In this document: positions 9,404 through 18,163 of the stretch, piece by piece
Position numbering within the stretch: position 1 is the first letter of the stretch
Layout of the letters: each line of letters begins with the position of its first letter
From: Sinorhizobium terangae
Lineage (GTDB): Bacteria; Pseudomonadota; Alphaproteobacteria; Rhizobiales; Rhizobiaceae
Reading direction: 5' to 3'
Assembly: GCF_029714365.1 (NCBI RefSeq)
Contig: NZ_CP121659.1
Coordinates: forward strand, 992,001 to 1,056,000
DNA: 64,000 bases
Notes under the pieces: model-generated
Told to the model about the DNA's origin: nothing
Database searches by the model: none
Seen by the model: the letters and a program-made list of their open reading frames with translations, nothing else
Translations under genes and position numbers: made by a program

Positions 9404-9898
9404 CTAACGGCGAGACCAGTATTCTTCGTGGAGTTTCGCCGCCTCTTTCGCAAGCATGGGGCCGACGACTTCCGTTGGGCGCTGACCGGCGGCGAACACG
9501 ACGTGGCAGGGGAGATCAAGCGTCGGATTTTCCTGGTTATCGCCTATCTGTCGTTTCATCTCTCTCTCGGACAGGCCAAACACAACGCGCCCTATGCCTG
9601 CCCAATAGATCGCGCCTGAGCACATGGCGCATGGCTCCGCGGATGTGTACATCGTGCATCCGGCAAGGAAATCCAAAGCATAGGCTTTGCCGGCGCGCGT
9701 GGCGAGAAGCCGCTCCGCGTGGGCGGTGCGGTCGCCACCTTCCGAACTGTAGCCATTGCACTGTTCCAGTAAAACATTGCCATCATGGTCGGCGAGAATT
9801 GAACCAAATGGGTGATCCCCGCGTTCGCGCGAACGCCGCGCTACATCGAAGGCCTTCCGCAAAAGTGACTCGTCATAAGATCGCTTGGTGCCTGCCAT
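9404..9898 (-). CDS. Nucleoside/nucleobase deaminase (CDA fold)
   Basis: A 164-residue zinc-dependent cytidine-deaminase-fold protein. The proton-relay/zinc motif TAHAERLLA and the second zinc motif SAEPCAMCSGAIYWAG are intact. Length and sequence are closest to guanine deaminase/tRNA adenosine deaminase-like stand-alone enzymes; LFAGCTMYTSAEPCAMC-type spacing fits a nucleobase deaminase more than TadA, which has a different C-terminus. The exact substrate cannot be told from sequence. The gene is alone, divergent from the diguanylate cyclase gene across 432 bases. Confidence 0.85.
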   Translation of the reverse strand: MAGTKRSYDESLLRKAFDVARRSRERGDHPFGSILADHDGNVLLEQCNGYSSEGGDRTAHAERLLATRAGKAYALDFLAGCTMYTSAEPCAMCSGAIYWAGIGRVVFGLSEREMKRQIGDNQENPTLDLPCHVVFAAGQRPTEVVGPMLAKEAAKLHEEYWSRR

Positions 9899-10330
9899 TT
9901 TGTGAGCTCCCGAGAACTATCGCAGTTCATTCACCATCTATGCATCCCGTTAACGAAGCGGGCAATTTGTGTTCTCCGCCAAGTAGAAAGCTGCCAGCCA
10001 GCGCCGGTTATCTGAAATTCCCCGATGAACAGGTATCAAAAGTCAACTTTGTTCCTTTATGAATTCGTCAGCAAGACCGATTCTTCGCCACCACAAGAAC
10101 TGCCGCGAAAGGCCCTGGCTGTGATGCAGACTGGATCACGGCACTCGGGACCGCCAGCTTCAGCCTTCCTCTGTCGGCCGCGCAACCATGTGGAGCGGTT
10201 CTACAGTCCCTCTTTCACGGATGCTGCCTTTCCCAGATTGCATAGCTCCTGGCGCCTTTATTCACACCTCGTTCACTACTCCTGAAATATTAGGGCCCAT
10301 GAAATTACGTAGCGACGTGGAGGACGGTCG
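9899..10330. other. 432-bp intergenic region without a recognised gene
   Basis: The space between the divergent deaminase and MASE1-GGDEF genes must hold both promoters. It is more A+T-rich than its flanks. I see no tRNA, no long palindrome and no convincing small gene; the one open frame at 10025-10285 lacks a ribosome site and rhizobial codon bias. Confidence 0.5.
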
Positions 10331-11806
10331 TTGCCGGCATTTAAGAATAGTATTGAACGATTGACGTTTGTTAAGTTCACCTTTCATCCGTTTTCGATTT
10401 TCTGCCTTGGACTGGTCGTTTTCAGCGCCTCGCTGCTCGGTATTTTCAGCCGACCGGTGGGAATGCTGGCCTCTATCTGGCCCGCGAACGCGGTTTTGCT
10501 TGGCTTGATGCTGCGCAATCCGTCGCTGGCCTCGCCGGCGGGCTGGCTCTCGGCGGCAACTGGCTATGTGATGGCTGATCTCGTCACTGGATCCGGTCTT
10601 TGGCTGGCGATCGGGTTGAACGCCGCAAACCTGATTGGTGTCGGCCTTGGTTATACCCTCTTCATGCAGCTTCGCGAGGAGGATCGACGCCTGCGCCGAC
10701 CGCTCTCCGTCCTCTACATGTTCGCTGTGGCAACGGCCGCTGGTGTTTGCGCTTCCGTGGTTGGGGCCTCTGCCAGCGTTCATTTTTTCGGTGAGCCCGC
10801 CTGGACTGCTTACCTTTCCTGGCTGACGACGGACCTTGTCAACTACACAATTGTGGTGCCGGTGTTCCAGACCATGCCGTCGCTTGTTCGCAGGTCGAGA
10901 CGGAAGGCGCTTTCGAAGCGCGGCCGGGCCTTGTTGGCGAACCCCTTGCCTCTGATCCTCCTCGTGCTTTCCTGCGGTGCCGCTTTGATCGTCGGCGGTC
11001 CGGGCGCTATCGCCTTCCCGGTTCCCGCATTGATTTGGTGCGCGCTGAGCTATGGTCTCTTCGCGACCACGACACTGACGATGACCGTCAGTCTTTTAAC
11101 GCAGATGGCGGTCGCCTCCGACGCCTTGCGTCTCGGCGTGAGCGGGGTTGCAGAAGCGACGCTGACATCGACGCGGCTCGGGATAACTCTGCTGGCCCTC
11201 GGGCCTTTGACGGTGGCGAGTGTCGACTCAGCGCGCCGCAGTCTGATCGCCCGTCTTTCGCATGCGGTCGACTACGATTTTCTGACGCAGTGTCTGGCGC
11301 GCGGGGCCTTCATGGCGCGGGCGAACAGCGTGATCGCGCAACTGGAGAAAAGCAACGAACCTGCCTACGCAATGATGATTGACATCGATCATTTCAAGGG
11401 CATCAACGACACCCATGGCCATGCCGTCGGGGACCGCGTCTTGCAGGTCGTGGCGCGGACCATCCGCGCCAACCTGCGGGCGGGCGATCTCTTTGGCCGG
11501 CTTGGCGGGGAGGAGTTCGCAATCGTGCTAGTGCGCCAGTCCCCCCAGGACGCAAGGGCGGTGGCCGAACGCGTCTTGCATGCTGTGCGTTCCGTGACCG
11601 TCGATCTTGAGCATGGCGAGAGGCTCGACGTTACGGCCAGCATCGGTATCGCAACCTCGATGCCGCCGGAGATGGAACTGGCGCATCTGCTGTCTGAAGC
11701 CGACGCCGCTCTCTATGGCGCCAAGGCGGCGGGACGGGATCGCGTCGTCGGGCCGATTTCCGCCGCGGAAAAGAGGACTCCACGGGAGGAGATCGCCCGA
11801 ATCTGA
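10331..11806 (+). CDS. MASE1-sensor diguanylate cyclase (GGDEF)
   Basis: A 491-residue inner-membrane signalling protein. Residues about 15-300 form a multi-span MASE1-like domain (for example SIWPANAVLLGLMLR, typical of MASE1, and several hydrophobic helices). A GGDEF domain follows from about residue 310, with a catalytic GGEEF at about 391-395 and an RAGD inhibitory I-site (RxxD) just before it, so it should make cyclic di-GMP and be product-inhibited. The entry motif is unusual, DYDFLTQCLARGAF rather than DPLTGLxNRxxF. The start is TTG at 10331, chosen for the strong GGAGGA eight bases upstream. Monocistronic. The sensed signal is unknown. Confidence 0.9.
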   Translation: MPAFKNSIERLTFVKFTFHPFSIFCLGLVVFSASLLGIFSRPVGMLASIWPANAVLLGLMLRNPSLASPAGWLSAATGYVMADLVTGSGLWLAIGLNAANLIGVGLGYTLFMQLREEDRRLRRPLSVLYMFAVATAAGVCASVVGASASVHFFGEPAWTAYLSWLTTDLVNYTIVVPVFQTMPSLVRRSRRKALSKRGRALLANPLPLILLVLSCGAALIVGGPGAIAFPVPALIWCALSYGLFATTTLTMTVSLLTQMAVASDALRLGVSGVAEATLTSTRLGITLLALGPLTVASVDSARRSLIARLSHAVDYDFLTQCLARGAFMARANSVIAQLEKSNEPAYAMMIDIDHFKGINDTHGHAVGDRVLQVVARTIRANLRAGDLFGRLGGEEFAIVLVRQSPQDARAVAERVLHAVRSVTVDLEHGERLDVTASIGIATSMPPEMELAHLLSEADAALYGAKAAGRDRVVGPISAAEKRTPREEIARI

Positions 11807-11875
11807 AGGCGCACGATGGCCTATATACGGAAGACCCGGAGGCTGCGACCTCCGGGTAGGCGCGGATCTCGATCG

Positions 11876-12130
11876 TCAGCGGTTGTTGAGTTCCGATCTG
11901 ACGAGATAGAGGCCTCGCTCCGTGATGCGATAGGGCTTGCCGCCGGAGGACTTGATCGCCCTCTTGCGTTTGAGCTTTCGGAAAAGCTCGAGGTCCACGC
12001 CGGGATACACCCAGCCGTCACGTGTGAAGCAGCGGATTTCGGCGACTGCCTTGCCCTCGCGGATGATTTCGATGCGGCCGCCCTGGGCCAGATGATGGAG
12101 AATGCGCTGTTCCGCGCGCGAAATGTCCAT
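11876..12130 (-). CDS. YjhX family protein (UPF0386)
   Basis: An 84-residue protein matching E. coli YjhX along its length from recalled sequence: MDISRAEQRILHHLAQGGRI, the KLKRKRAIKSSGGKPYRIT core and a terminal VRSELNNR. YjhX has been reported as a toxin paired with the acetyltransferase-like antitoxin YjhQ; the fold is predicted to be a winged helix. No yjhQ-like gene is adjacent here; two GNAT genes lie about 4-5 kb downstream on the other strand. It is convergent with the diguanylate cyclase gene. Function in rhizobia is unknown. Confidence 0.85.
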   Translation of the reverse strand: MDISRAEQRILHHLAQGGRIEIIREGKAVAEIRCFTRDGWVYPGVDLELFRKLKRKRAIKSSGGKPYRITERGLYLVRSELNNR

Positions 12131-12417
12131 GGTTTGAGAGTTCCGGAATGGCGTTCTCGAGGACGCAGGAAAACGTTCCGCAAATCCTGAGATGAGCGGG
12201 GTTCACGTTTCCGGCCCGTGCGCGCAAGTCGTGGTGACTGCGGGCAGGGCCCTTACCGGGACTCAGACTGAAAGAACATCAAGACTCCATTCGGATGCTG
12301 ATTCTTCTAAGAAATGGCGGCCTAGGCGTCAAGGAGTCTCGGCGTTTCCGGATCTGTAGCGGCAGGGCGATGATGAGGGCGAGATAATGTGCTGCGCGTG
12401 ACAGTGCATCTTACCGA

Positions 12418-14559
12418 TCAGGCAATTGTCGTACTTCGACTCCCGGCGCGGTCATCCCTCGCCGCGGAGTCGATATCCCGCTGAGCAACGACGACAAATG
12501 CCGCGACGATTGCACCGAAAAGGAAAAACACAGCAATGCCGATGATCCAAAGGACGGCGACATTAGGCTCCGGCGCGTCGTCGCTGCTTGTGGCGACCGT
12601 ATCTCCATAGCTGAAGTCATAATACCACTCAGACTTGCGGTTGCTGTTAGCGACAGCTTGGAGATAGGCGCTAGTCGCTTCAGCGGGCACGCGTTCTGCC
12701 AGTGTTCGAAAGCTCCATTCCAGTTCGAGACCAGTCGGAAGGGGCGACCCCCTCAGTTTGAGTGAGAAGTGCGGGTTCTCGACGTCCGGCCTTTCCGGCG
12801 GGGAGAAGCGGGACTTGAGGTTGGTCACGGTGACCTTGTGGCTCTTGTAGACCGGAGATCCAAGCGCGATCGGTCCGGTACGCCCAACCGCGGTTGGTGC
12901 CGGCATGCCGCCGATGCCGATATCTGCCCGCAACGGAAAATTCTTGGCGAGGTCATTGGCGAGGAGAGCCTCGGAGGGAAGTTCGTAAGCCTCCTTTGTC
13001 GTCAGAACATTGAGGTCACGGTCATCTGCGGTTTCGAGCATCGCCGTGCTTTTGATGCCCGGATACTGCCGGCTGTAGTATTGAATGTAGTCGTCGGCGA
13101 GCTTGGCTTTCGATGCATGTGCGAGCCTGCGGCGCATCCGATCGGCATCAGCGTTGCGGTAGATCGTGTTTACGGTGAGCACCAAGGGTTCGCCATCGCG
13201 CCTCGGGAACGCAAACCGTTCCGCGACCGACTGGGTCGGCTCCAACAGTTCCTTCACCGGAAGTTTCTCGAGCGCGGCTCCGGAAGCAACCAGGGGCAAT
13301 GCAAAGCCATAATCGGGCGGAACAATGTTCGCCGCGCGTCCGCCCTGCAGGTAGTCGGTCGCGTCGAGCCACCAGACCCGTCCGCCTATCTTCGCTTTGA
13401 CGATCACATGGTCGAAAGCCTGAAGTCCAGGAACGGCATGTTCAAGCGCCCGGCCTTCATCGATGTCAGTGAGAGCCGCCTCGGCTTCGATACCCAGCCG
13501 CCGCAAGGCTGAAACGAGGAGCAGCGCTTTGTCCTTGCAATCGCCGAAGCCGCTGGCCAGTACCGCTTCAGGACGGCGTGGCACATATGAGCCCGCTCCC
13601 ATCGACAGGCTGACATAGCGGATCTCGTCCTGGACTAGTCGCAATGCGGCGATGAGGCGATCCTCGCGTGCACCATGGCGGGCTTCGATTTCAGCGAGCT
13701 TGGCCCCGAAATCGGCTGGAAAGCTCTCCGTCGGTTGATAGAAAGGAAGGACGGCATCGACGACGGGCTGCCAGTCGAACTCTGAGGATATCTCAGCGAA
13801 GCCGAAATTAGGATAGTCGACCGGCAGATTGTCCTGGGGTTTCACTGGCGCAGGATTGGCTGTTTCCCATAGATAGGTCGTTTCGCCCCCGGACTGTGTG
13901 ACTCTTGGCTTCAGCCCTGTCCTGACCGCGCGTATGTTGAGCGGCTTTTCTGTCGGCCAGATGATCCGTTCCCTTGTGAGGGCGACGGGCTCGCCCCATT
14001 CAGCCTGGAAGCGAGTGTACAGCAGATCCTTCGCCACCGTCGGGGTGACGTCATAGGTGGTGGAATAGTCCACGATATCGCCGAGGCGCACATCGCTGAG
14101 ATCGACATGCGCCGTGAGGCGGCCGTCAAAAATACCTCTTTCGGAATCCGTCTCCCGGCGAAATATCTCGAACTTAGCGTCACCGAGCTTGTCGATGACA
14201 ACTCCGTCTCTGATGATCATCAGCCGGTTGAAGGACAGCCTCTCGCGCGAAGGATCGAATTCTATGTCCAGCCTTGCTCCGCTTTCCAGACCGGCCCGGT
14301 CGGTCACTTTATAAACCAGGCGCCCGAATATCGCGTACCCGCCGTTTCTATGCCGAATCTGCGTATCCGTCAGGAGGAAAGCGATGCCATTCCTGATCTC
14401 GGCGCTGCGTGCCGGATCGAGTTTAGGAATACCGACGATTTCCACCCAATTTTCGGCTGGCGTCTTGCGCACTTGTTCGTCCGCCCTGGCCGTAAAACCC
14501 GACCCCAGCAGCATCAAGACGAGAGCAAGAAGAAAAACGAACGAGCTGCGACGCTCCAT
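12418..14559 (-). CDS. Exported DUF3857/transglutaminase-like membrane protein
   Basis: A 713-residue protein with a signal peptide (basic MERRSS, hydrophobic VFLLALVLMLLGSG, cleavage around TARA), a DUF3857 domain over roughly residues 50-240, and a transglutaminase-like domain with a complete Cys-His-Asp triad in GFGDCKDKALLL, AFDHVIVKA and WWLDATD. A hydrophobic segment near the C-terminus (VAVLWIIGIAVFFLFGAIVAAF) would anchor it, leaving the bulk in the periplasm. The start at 14559 follows AGAAGGG and gives a clean signal peptide; an in-frame ATG at 14601 is possible. Function is unknown; it stands alone between yjhX and the divergent gatB. Confidence 0.85.
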   Translation of the reverse strand: MERRSSFVFLLALVLMLLGSGFTARADEQVRKTPAENWVEIVGIPKLDPARSAEIRNGIAFLLTDTQIRHRNGGYAIFGRLVYKVTDRAGLESGARLDIEFDPSRERLSFNRLMIIRDGVVIDKLGDAKFEIFRRETDSERGIFDGRLTAHVDLSDVRLGDIVDYSTTYDVTPTVAKDLLYTRFQAEWGEPVALTRERIIWPTEKPLNIRAVRTGLKPRVTQSGGETTYLWETANPAPVKPQDNLPVDYPNFGFAEISSEFDWQPVVDAVLPFYQPTESFPADFGAKLAEIEARHGAREDRLIAALRLVQDEIRYVSLSMGAGSYVPRRPEAVLASGFGDCKDKALLLVSALRRLGIEAEAALTDIDEGRALEHAVPGLQAFDHVIVKAKIGGRVWWLDATDYLQGGRAANIVPPDYGFALPLVASGAALEKLPVKELLEPTQSVAERFAFPRRDGEPLVLTVNTIYRNADADRMRRRLAHASKAKLADDYIQYYSRQYPGIKSTAMLETADDRDLNVLTTKEAYELPSEALLANDLAKNFPLRADIGIGGMPAPTAVGRTGPIALGSPVYKSHKVTVTNLKSRFSPPERPDVENPHFSLKLRGSPLPTGLELEWSFRTLAERVPAEATSAYLQAVANSNRKSEWYYDFSYGDTVATSSDDAPEPNVAVLWIIGIAVFFLFGAIVAAFVVVAQRDIDSAARDDRAGSRSTTIA

Positions 14560-14739
14560 CAACCGGACCCTTCTATTGAGCCGCTGCGCTCGTTCGGTCA
14601 TGGAACGGCCACCAATCGATTGGTCCAGGCTGATATGTCAATTCAGAATAGGTAGCGGCAGGATTTTCTAGAAGATAGCCGTACGAACGTCAAGGTTGCG
14701 TAGGTCGGGTGTGCTGTATCGATGCGAGCGTGCCGCCGG

Positions 14740-14774
14740 GGTGCGAGGCACCTCACAAGCCTTGCACCGGAGGT
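14740..14774 (+). promoter_or_regulatory. Hairpin in the gatB leader with competing GGAGGT pairing
   Basis: Ten base pairs (GGTGCGAGGC with GCCTTGCACC, one G-U) close a nine-base loop ACCTCACAA. The loop's ACCTC is complementary to GAGGT located two bases after the stem (14770-14774), so an alternative pairing that hides GGAGGT is possible. The element is about 55 bases before gatB. Its role is inferred only from geometry. Confidence 0.45.
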
Positions 14775-14778
14775 CCAA

Positions 14779-14826
14779 TTGCTCTACCGAGAAAGCTCGA
14801 AATTCAGGCTTCAAAGAAGAGCATGA
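14779..14826 (+). CDS. Possible 15-codon leader ORF before gatB
   Basis: TTG at 14779 follows GGAGGT by four bases and opens 15 sense codons ([15 protein letters not shown]) that stop at TGA 14824-14826, one base before the gatB ATG. The spacing suggests translational coupling, and the GGAGGT is the one that can pair with the upstream hairpin loop. The spacing to TTG is short and nothing about the peptide is recognisable, so it is speculative. Confidence 0.2.
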   Translation: MLYRESSKFRLQRRA

Positions 14827-14827
14827 C

Positions 14828-16330
14828 ATGAGCATTGTCGACGTCCGCACTCCCGATCCGAAACGCTTCATCCCTGGCGCCACCGGCGACTGGGAAGTCA
14901 TCATCGGCATGGAGGTCCATGCCCAGGTGCTCAGCAATTCGAAGCTGTTTTCGGGAGCGTCGACGGAGTTCGGCAATGCGCCCAATGCCAATGTCTCGCT
15001 CGTCGACGCCGCGATGCCGGGCATGCTGCCGGTCATCAACGAAGAGTGCGTCAAGCAGGCGGTTCGCACCGGTCTCGGCCTCAAGGCCAAGATCAACAAT
15101 CGCTCGATCTTCGACCGGAAGAACTATTTCTATCCGGACCTGCCGCAGGGCTACCAGATCTCGCAGTACAAGGATCCGATCGTCGGCGAGGGAAAGATCA
15201 TCATTTCCATCGGGCCCGACCGCCAGGGCCAGTTCGAGGATGTCGAGATCGGCATCGAACGCCTGCATCTGGAGCAGGATGCCGGAAAATCGATGCACGA
15301 CCAGCATCCGTCCATGTCCTATGTCGATCTCAACCGCTCGGGCGTCGCGCTGATGGAAATCGTCTCGAAGCCGGACATGCGCTCGTCGGACGAGGCGAAG
15401 GCGTATCTCACCAAGCTGCGTTCGATCGTACGTTATCTCGGCACCTGCGACGGCAACATGGACGAAGGCTCGATGCGGGCTGACGTCAACGTTTCTGTTC
15501 GCCGCCCCGGCGAAGCGTTCGGAACGCGCTGCGAAATCAAGAACGTCAACTCGATCCGCTTCGTCGGCCAAGCGATCGAATACGAGGCGCGCCGCCAGAT
15601 CGCTATTCTGGAAGACGGCGGCACGATCGATCAGGAAACCCGGCTCTTCGACGCGAACAAGGGCGAGACGCGCTCCATGCGCTCGAAGGAAGAGGCGCAC
15701 GATTATCGCTATTTTCCCGACCCGGACCTGCTGCCGCTCGAATTTGACGACGCCTTCGTCGAGGCCCTGAAAGCCGATCTTCCGGAGCTCCCGGACGACA
15801 AGAAGGAGCGCTTCATCCGCGATATGGGCCTTTCCGTCTACGATGCCTCGGTTCTCGTTTCGGAGAAGGCGATCGCCGACTATTTCGAGGCCGTAGCCGA
15901 AGGTCGCGATGGCAAGATGGCTGCGAACTGGGTCATCAATGACCTGTTGGGTGCCTTGAACAAAGCCGGCAAAACCATTGAAGAGACTCCGGTTTCTCCC
16001 GCTCAGCTCGGCGGCATCATCGACCTCATCAAAGCCGAGACCATCTCCGGCAAGATCGCCAAGGACCTCTTCGAAATCATTTGGAACGAGGGCGGCGATC
16101 CGGCGGAAATCGTCGAGACGCGCGGCATGAAGCAGGTCACCGATACCGGCGCGATCGAGAAGGCGGTCGATGAAATCATCGCCGCCAATCCGGACCAGGT
16201 GGAAAAGGCCAAGGCAAAGCCTTCGCTTGCGGGCTGGTTTGTCGGCCAGGTGATGAAGGCGACCGGCGGCAAGGCCAATCCGCAAGCCGTCCAAGCCCTC
16301 GTCAAGGCCAAGCTCGGCATCGAGGAGTAA
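14828..16330 (+). CDS. gatB: Aspartyl/glutamyl-tRNA amidotransferase subunit B
   Basis: A 500-residue GatB that binds the misacylated tRNA and transfers ammonia from GatA. The N-terminal cradle shows [34 protein letters not shown] and the [23 protein letters not shown] motif (here [16 protein letters not shown]); the C-terminal YqeY-like tail runs from about residue 360 to the end. The start is ATG 14828 ([14 protein letters not shown]), with GAAGAG upstream; the frame is open further upstream but without support. It is separated from gatCA by about 5.5 kb and followed two bases later by a GNAT gene, probably co-transcribed. Confidence 0.97.
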   Translation: MSIVDVRTPDPKRFIPGATGDWEVIIGMEVHAQVLSNSKLFSGASTEFGNAPNANVSLVDAAMPGMLPVINEECVKQAVRTGLGLKAKINNRSIFDRKNYFYPDLPQGYQISQYKDPIVGEGKIIISIGPDRQGQFEDVEIGIERLHLEQDAGKSMHDQHPSMSYVDLNRSGVALMEIVSKPDMRSSDEAKAYLTKLRSIVRYLGTCDGNMDEGSMRADVNVSVRRPGEAFGTRCEIKNVNSIRFVGQAIEYEARRQIAILEDGGTIDQETRLFDANKGETRSMRSKEEAHDYRYFPDPDLLPLEFDDAFVEALKADLPELPDDKKERFIRDMGLSVYDASVLVSEKAIADYFEAVAEGRDGKMAANWVINDLLGALNKAGKTIEETPVSPAQLGGIIDLIKAETISGKIAKDLFEIIWNEGGDPAEIVETRGMKQVTDTGAIEKAVDEIIAANPDQVEKAKAKPSLAGWFVGQVMKATGGKANPQAVQALVKAKLGIEE

Positions 16331-16332
16331 AG

Positions 16333-16827
16333 ATGTTCTTCGTCCGCACGGCCAGTGAGCGCGACCTGGAGAAGGTCCGTGCCTTGCTGGCCGAGACGTG
16401 GCACGCGACCTACGACGCGTTTTACGGCGCCGACAAGGTTAATGAGCTCACCGCCAGATGGCATTCGGTTGACGCCCTGCGAAAGCGCCTCCAACGGAAG
16501 AACGCAGAATTCGTCGTTGCCGACAACGGCAGCGAGCTTGCCGGGATGGGCTATGCGGCGATGTCGGACACACTGGCGAAGACCGTCGTCCTCCACCAGC
16601 TCTACGTCCTCCCGCAATATCAAAGACAGGGCATCGGCCGCGACATGTTTGCCGAACTCGAAACCTGTTTTCCCGACGCGGAGCGCATGCGGTTGGAAGT
16701 CGAGCCGCAGAACCTTCACGCATTGGCGTTCTATCGGGCGCATGGTTTTGCCGAAGTCGGGAAGACACCGAACTGCGGAGACGAGCAATCGGGCGTGCCG
16801 GCGCTGATCCTTGAGAAGAGGCTTTAG
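16333..16827 (+). CDS. GNAT family N-acetyltransferase
   Basis: A 164-residue protein with GNAT fold motifs: an N-terminal RTASERDLEKVRALL, the acetyl-CoA loop QLYVLPQYQRQGIGRDM near residue 95 (Q/RxxGxG) and NLHALAFYRAHGFAEVGK near the end. The substrate is unknown. It starts two bases after the gatB stop, so it is probably translated from the same message. A palindromic repeat follows within 20 bases of its stop. Confidence 0.85.
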   Translation: MFFVRTASERDLEKVRALLAETWHATYDAFYGADKVNELTARWHSVDALRKRLQRKNAEFVVADNGSELAGMGYAAMSDTLAKTVVLHQLYVLPQYQRQGIGRDMFAELETCFPDAERMRLEVEPQNLHALAFYRAHGFAEVGKTPNCGDEQSGVPALILEKRL

Positions 16828-16840
16828 GTCATTGCGTTTA

Positions 16841-16888
16841 TGCATGTCGTTGTCCCAAAACCGCTGTACGCTGTTGGGGCGACATGCA
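16841..16888. repeat. RIME-like palindrome, TGCATGTCG family, copy 1
   Basis: A 48-bp hairpin between two GNAT genes with ends TGCATGTCG and CGACATGCA around an interior with CCCAAAACCGCTG. The reverse complement matches the element at 31718-31764 nearly base for base. It shares its ends with the double-hairpin repeats at 3186 and 9314. Confidence 0.75.
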
Positions 16889-16982
16889 TTAACCGTCGCA
16901 ATCAATGCACGCCGATTGTCATCAAACTGTTGCCTCCTGCTGATTGTTGCGCGGCAGGATGACGAGCACAGGAAAACCGGAC

Positions 16983-17447
16983 ATGACGATCGACCTTGAA
17001 ATCCGAGAAGCCGAGCGCGGCGACTTGCCGGCGATCATTAACCTTTTTGCGAACGACCGGCTGGGCGGGCACGGCGACACGGCCGAGCCGGAAGCCTTCG
17101 GTGACTATCTTGCCGCATTCGAAGAGATCAGTCGATCACCGCATCAGACGCTCTATGTGGCCCATCTCGGTAGCGAGGTCGTGGGCACGTTTCAGATTGC
17201 GCTTCTGACATCGCTTCCCGGCCGCGGCAGCTCGAGCCTGATGATCGAGGCTGTACAGACGCGCGAAGACATGCGCGGCCGCGGCATCGGCGAACATATG
17301 GTTCGTCACGCGATTGCGGAGGCGCGGGCGCGGGGAGCGGCGAAGGTCCAACTGACTTCCAATGCCGTGCGCGTCGATGCGCATCGCTTCTACGAGCGCC
17401 TTGGTTTCGAGCGCAGTCATCTCGGCTTCAAGATGCGGGTGAAATGA
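16983..17447 (+). CDS. GNAT family N-acetyltransferase
   Basis: A 154-residue protein with GNAT motifs: IREAERGDLPAIINLFAND at the N-terminus, the acetyl-CoA binding TREDMRGRGIGEHMVRHAI, and a C-terminal AHRFYERLGFERSHLGFKM. The substrate is unknown. The start ATG 16983 (MTIDLEIREAE) has AGGAAA nine bases upstream; ATG 16959 is an in-frame alternative adding eight residues. It is not closely similar to the other GNAT upstream, so this is not a recent duplication. Confidence 0.85.
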   Translation: MTIDLEIREAERGDLPAIINLFANDRLGGHGDTAEPEAFGDYLAAFEEISRSPHQTLYVAHLGSEVVGTFQIALLTSLPGRGSSSLMIEAVQTREDMRGRGIGEHMVRHAIAEARARGAAKVQLTSNAVRVDAHRFYERLGFERSHLGFKMRVK

Positions 17448-17555
17448 CTGGCGGCAAAGCGGAATCACTGGACAAGGCAGGAGTGGCGGGGCATAAGCGG
17501 GTGCATGATATTGATGTCCGGCTACCTTCCCAACGGCCGGTGAAGGAAGACACCC

Positions 17556-17951
17556 ATGAAGCTTCTGCTGCAGATTTTCACCTGGTGGAACGAACAGACG
17601 ATCGGTACCCGTTTTCATACCTGGCGCTTTGGCAAGCGCGTGGGCGAGGACGAGTTCGGCAACGTCTACTATCAGGGCGGCACGGATTCGGAAGGTCGTA
17701 CGCGGCGCTGGGTGATCTATAACGGGCCTGCCGAGGCTTCCGCCATTCCGCCGGGCTGGCACGGCTGGATGCACCACCGCACGGACGTTTCCCCTGCCGA
17801 CGAGAAATACGTCCCGAGGGAATGGCAGAAGCCGCACCGTGCAAACGCGACTGGCACGGCGCAGGCATATCGCCCGAAGGGATCGATCGTGGGCGCGGGC
17901 GAGCGCCCACGCGTGACCGGCGACTACGACGCCTGGACGCCGCGCTCCTGA
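17556..17951 (+). CDS. NDUFA12-type NADH:ubiquinone oxidoreductase accessory subunit
   Basis: A 131-residue protein matching the 17.2-kDa (B17.2/NDUFA12) accessory subunit of complex I: IFTWWNEQTIGTRFHTWRFGKRVGEDEFGNVYYQ, RRWVIYNGPAEASAIPPGWHGWMHH and the tail VTGDYDAWTPRS. This subunit occurs in alphaproteobacteria and mitochondria and sits at the junction of the peripheral and membrane arms. It is unlinked here to the nuo operon, which is usual. The next gene is a DUF2155 protein. Confidence 0.92.
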   Translation: MKLLLQIFTWWNEQTIGTRFHTWRFGKRVGEDEFGNVYYQGGTDSEGRTRRWVIYNGPAEASAIPPGWHGWMHHRTDVSPADEKYVPREWQKPHRANATGTAQAYRPKGSIVGAGERPRVTGDYDAWTPRS

Positions 17952-18029
17952 GTTGCGGTTTCATCCGCGCAAGATGTGAACGAATCCCCTCGATCACGGC
18001 GCAGCCACAATTCGGGTTTAGCGCCTGAA

Positions 18030-18132
18030 CCTGGAGCAGTTCCGGGCAAGGGAATCGGTTCGCCATCCGGAAAAGCGGAAAGCAAGGAGTTCGAGTTGGT
18101 GCACGTTTCAATCGGAAACGAGCCGCTCCAGG
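18030..18132. repeat. Short element with terminal inverted repeats
   Basis: The gap between the NDUFA12-like and DUF2155 genes carries CCTGGAGC at one end and its exact reverse complement GCTCCAGG at the other, 103 bp apart. Inside are CATCCGGAAAAGCGG and a small palindrome GTTTCAATCGGAAAC. The layout fits the non-coding RIME-type elements common in rhizobia, but I see no second full copy in this window. Confidence 0.45.
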
Positions 18133-18163
18133 GACGAATATTAAGCGCGGGGGACTGACGGAA

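Noticed and set aside
10025-10285. An 86-codon open frame in the gap before the diguanylate cyclase gene
   Set aside because: No ribosome site, atypical composition and no recognisable motif.
14740-14774. H-type pseudoknot in the gatB leader
   Set aside because: The loops connecting the two stems would be 0 and 1 bases, too short to cross the 10-bp stem; the pairing can only be alternative to, not together with, the hairpin.
14740-14800. A tRNA-like fragment before gatB on the reverse strand (CTCGGTAGAGCAATTGG)
   Set aside because: The D-arm resemblance is short, there is no acceptor stem and no T-arm; the hairpin explains the structure better.
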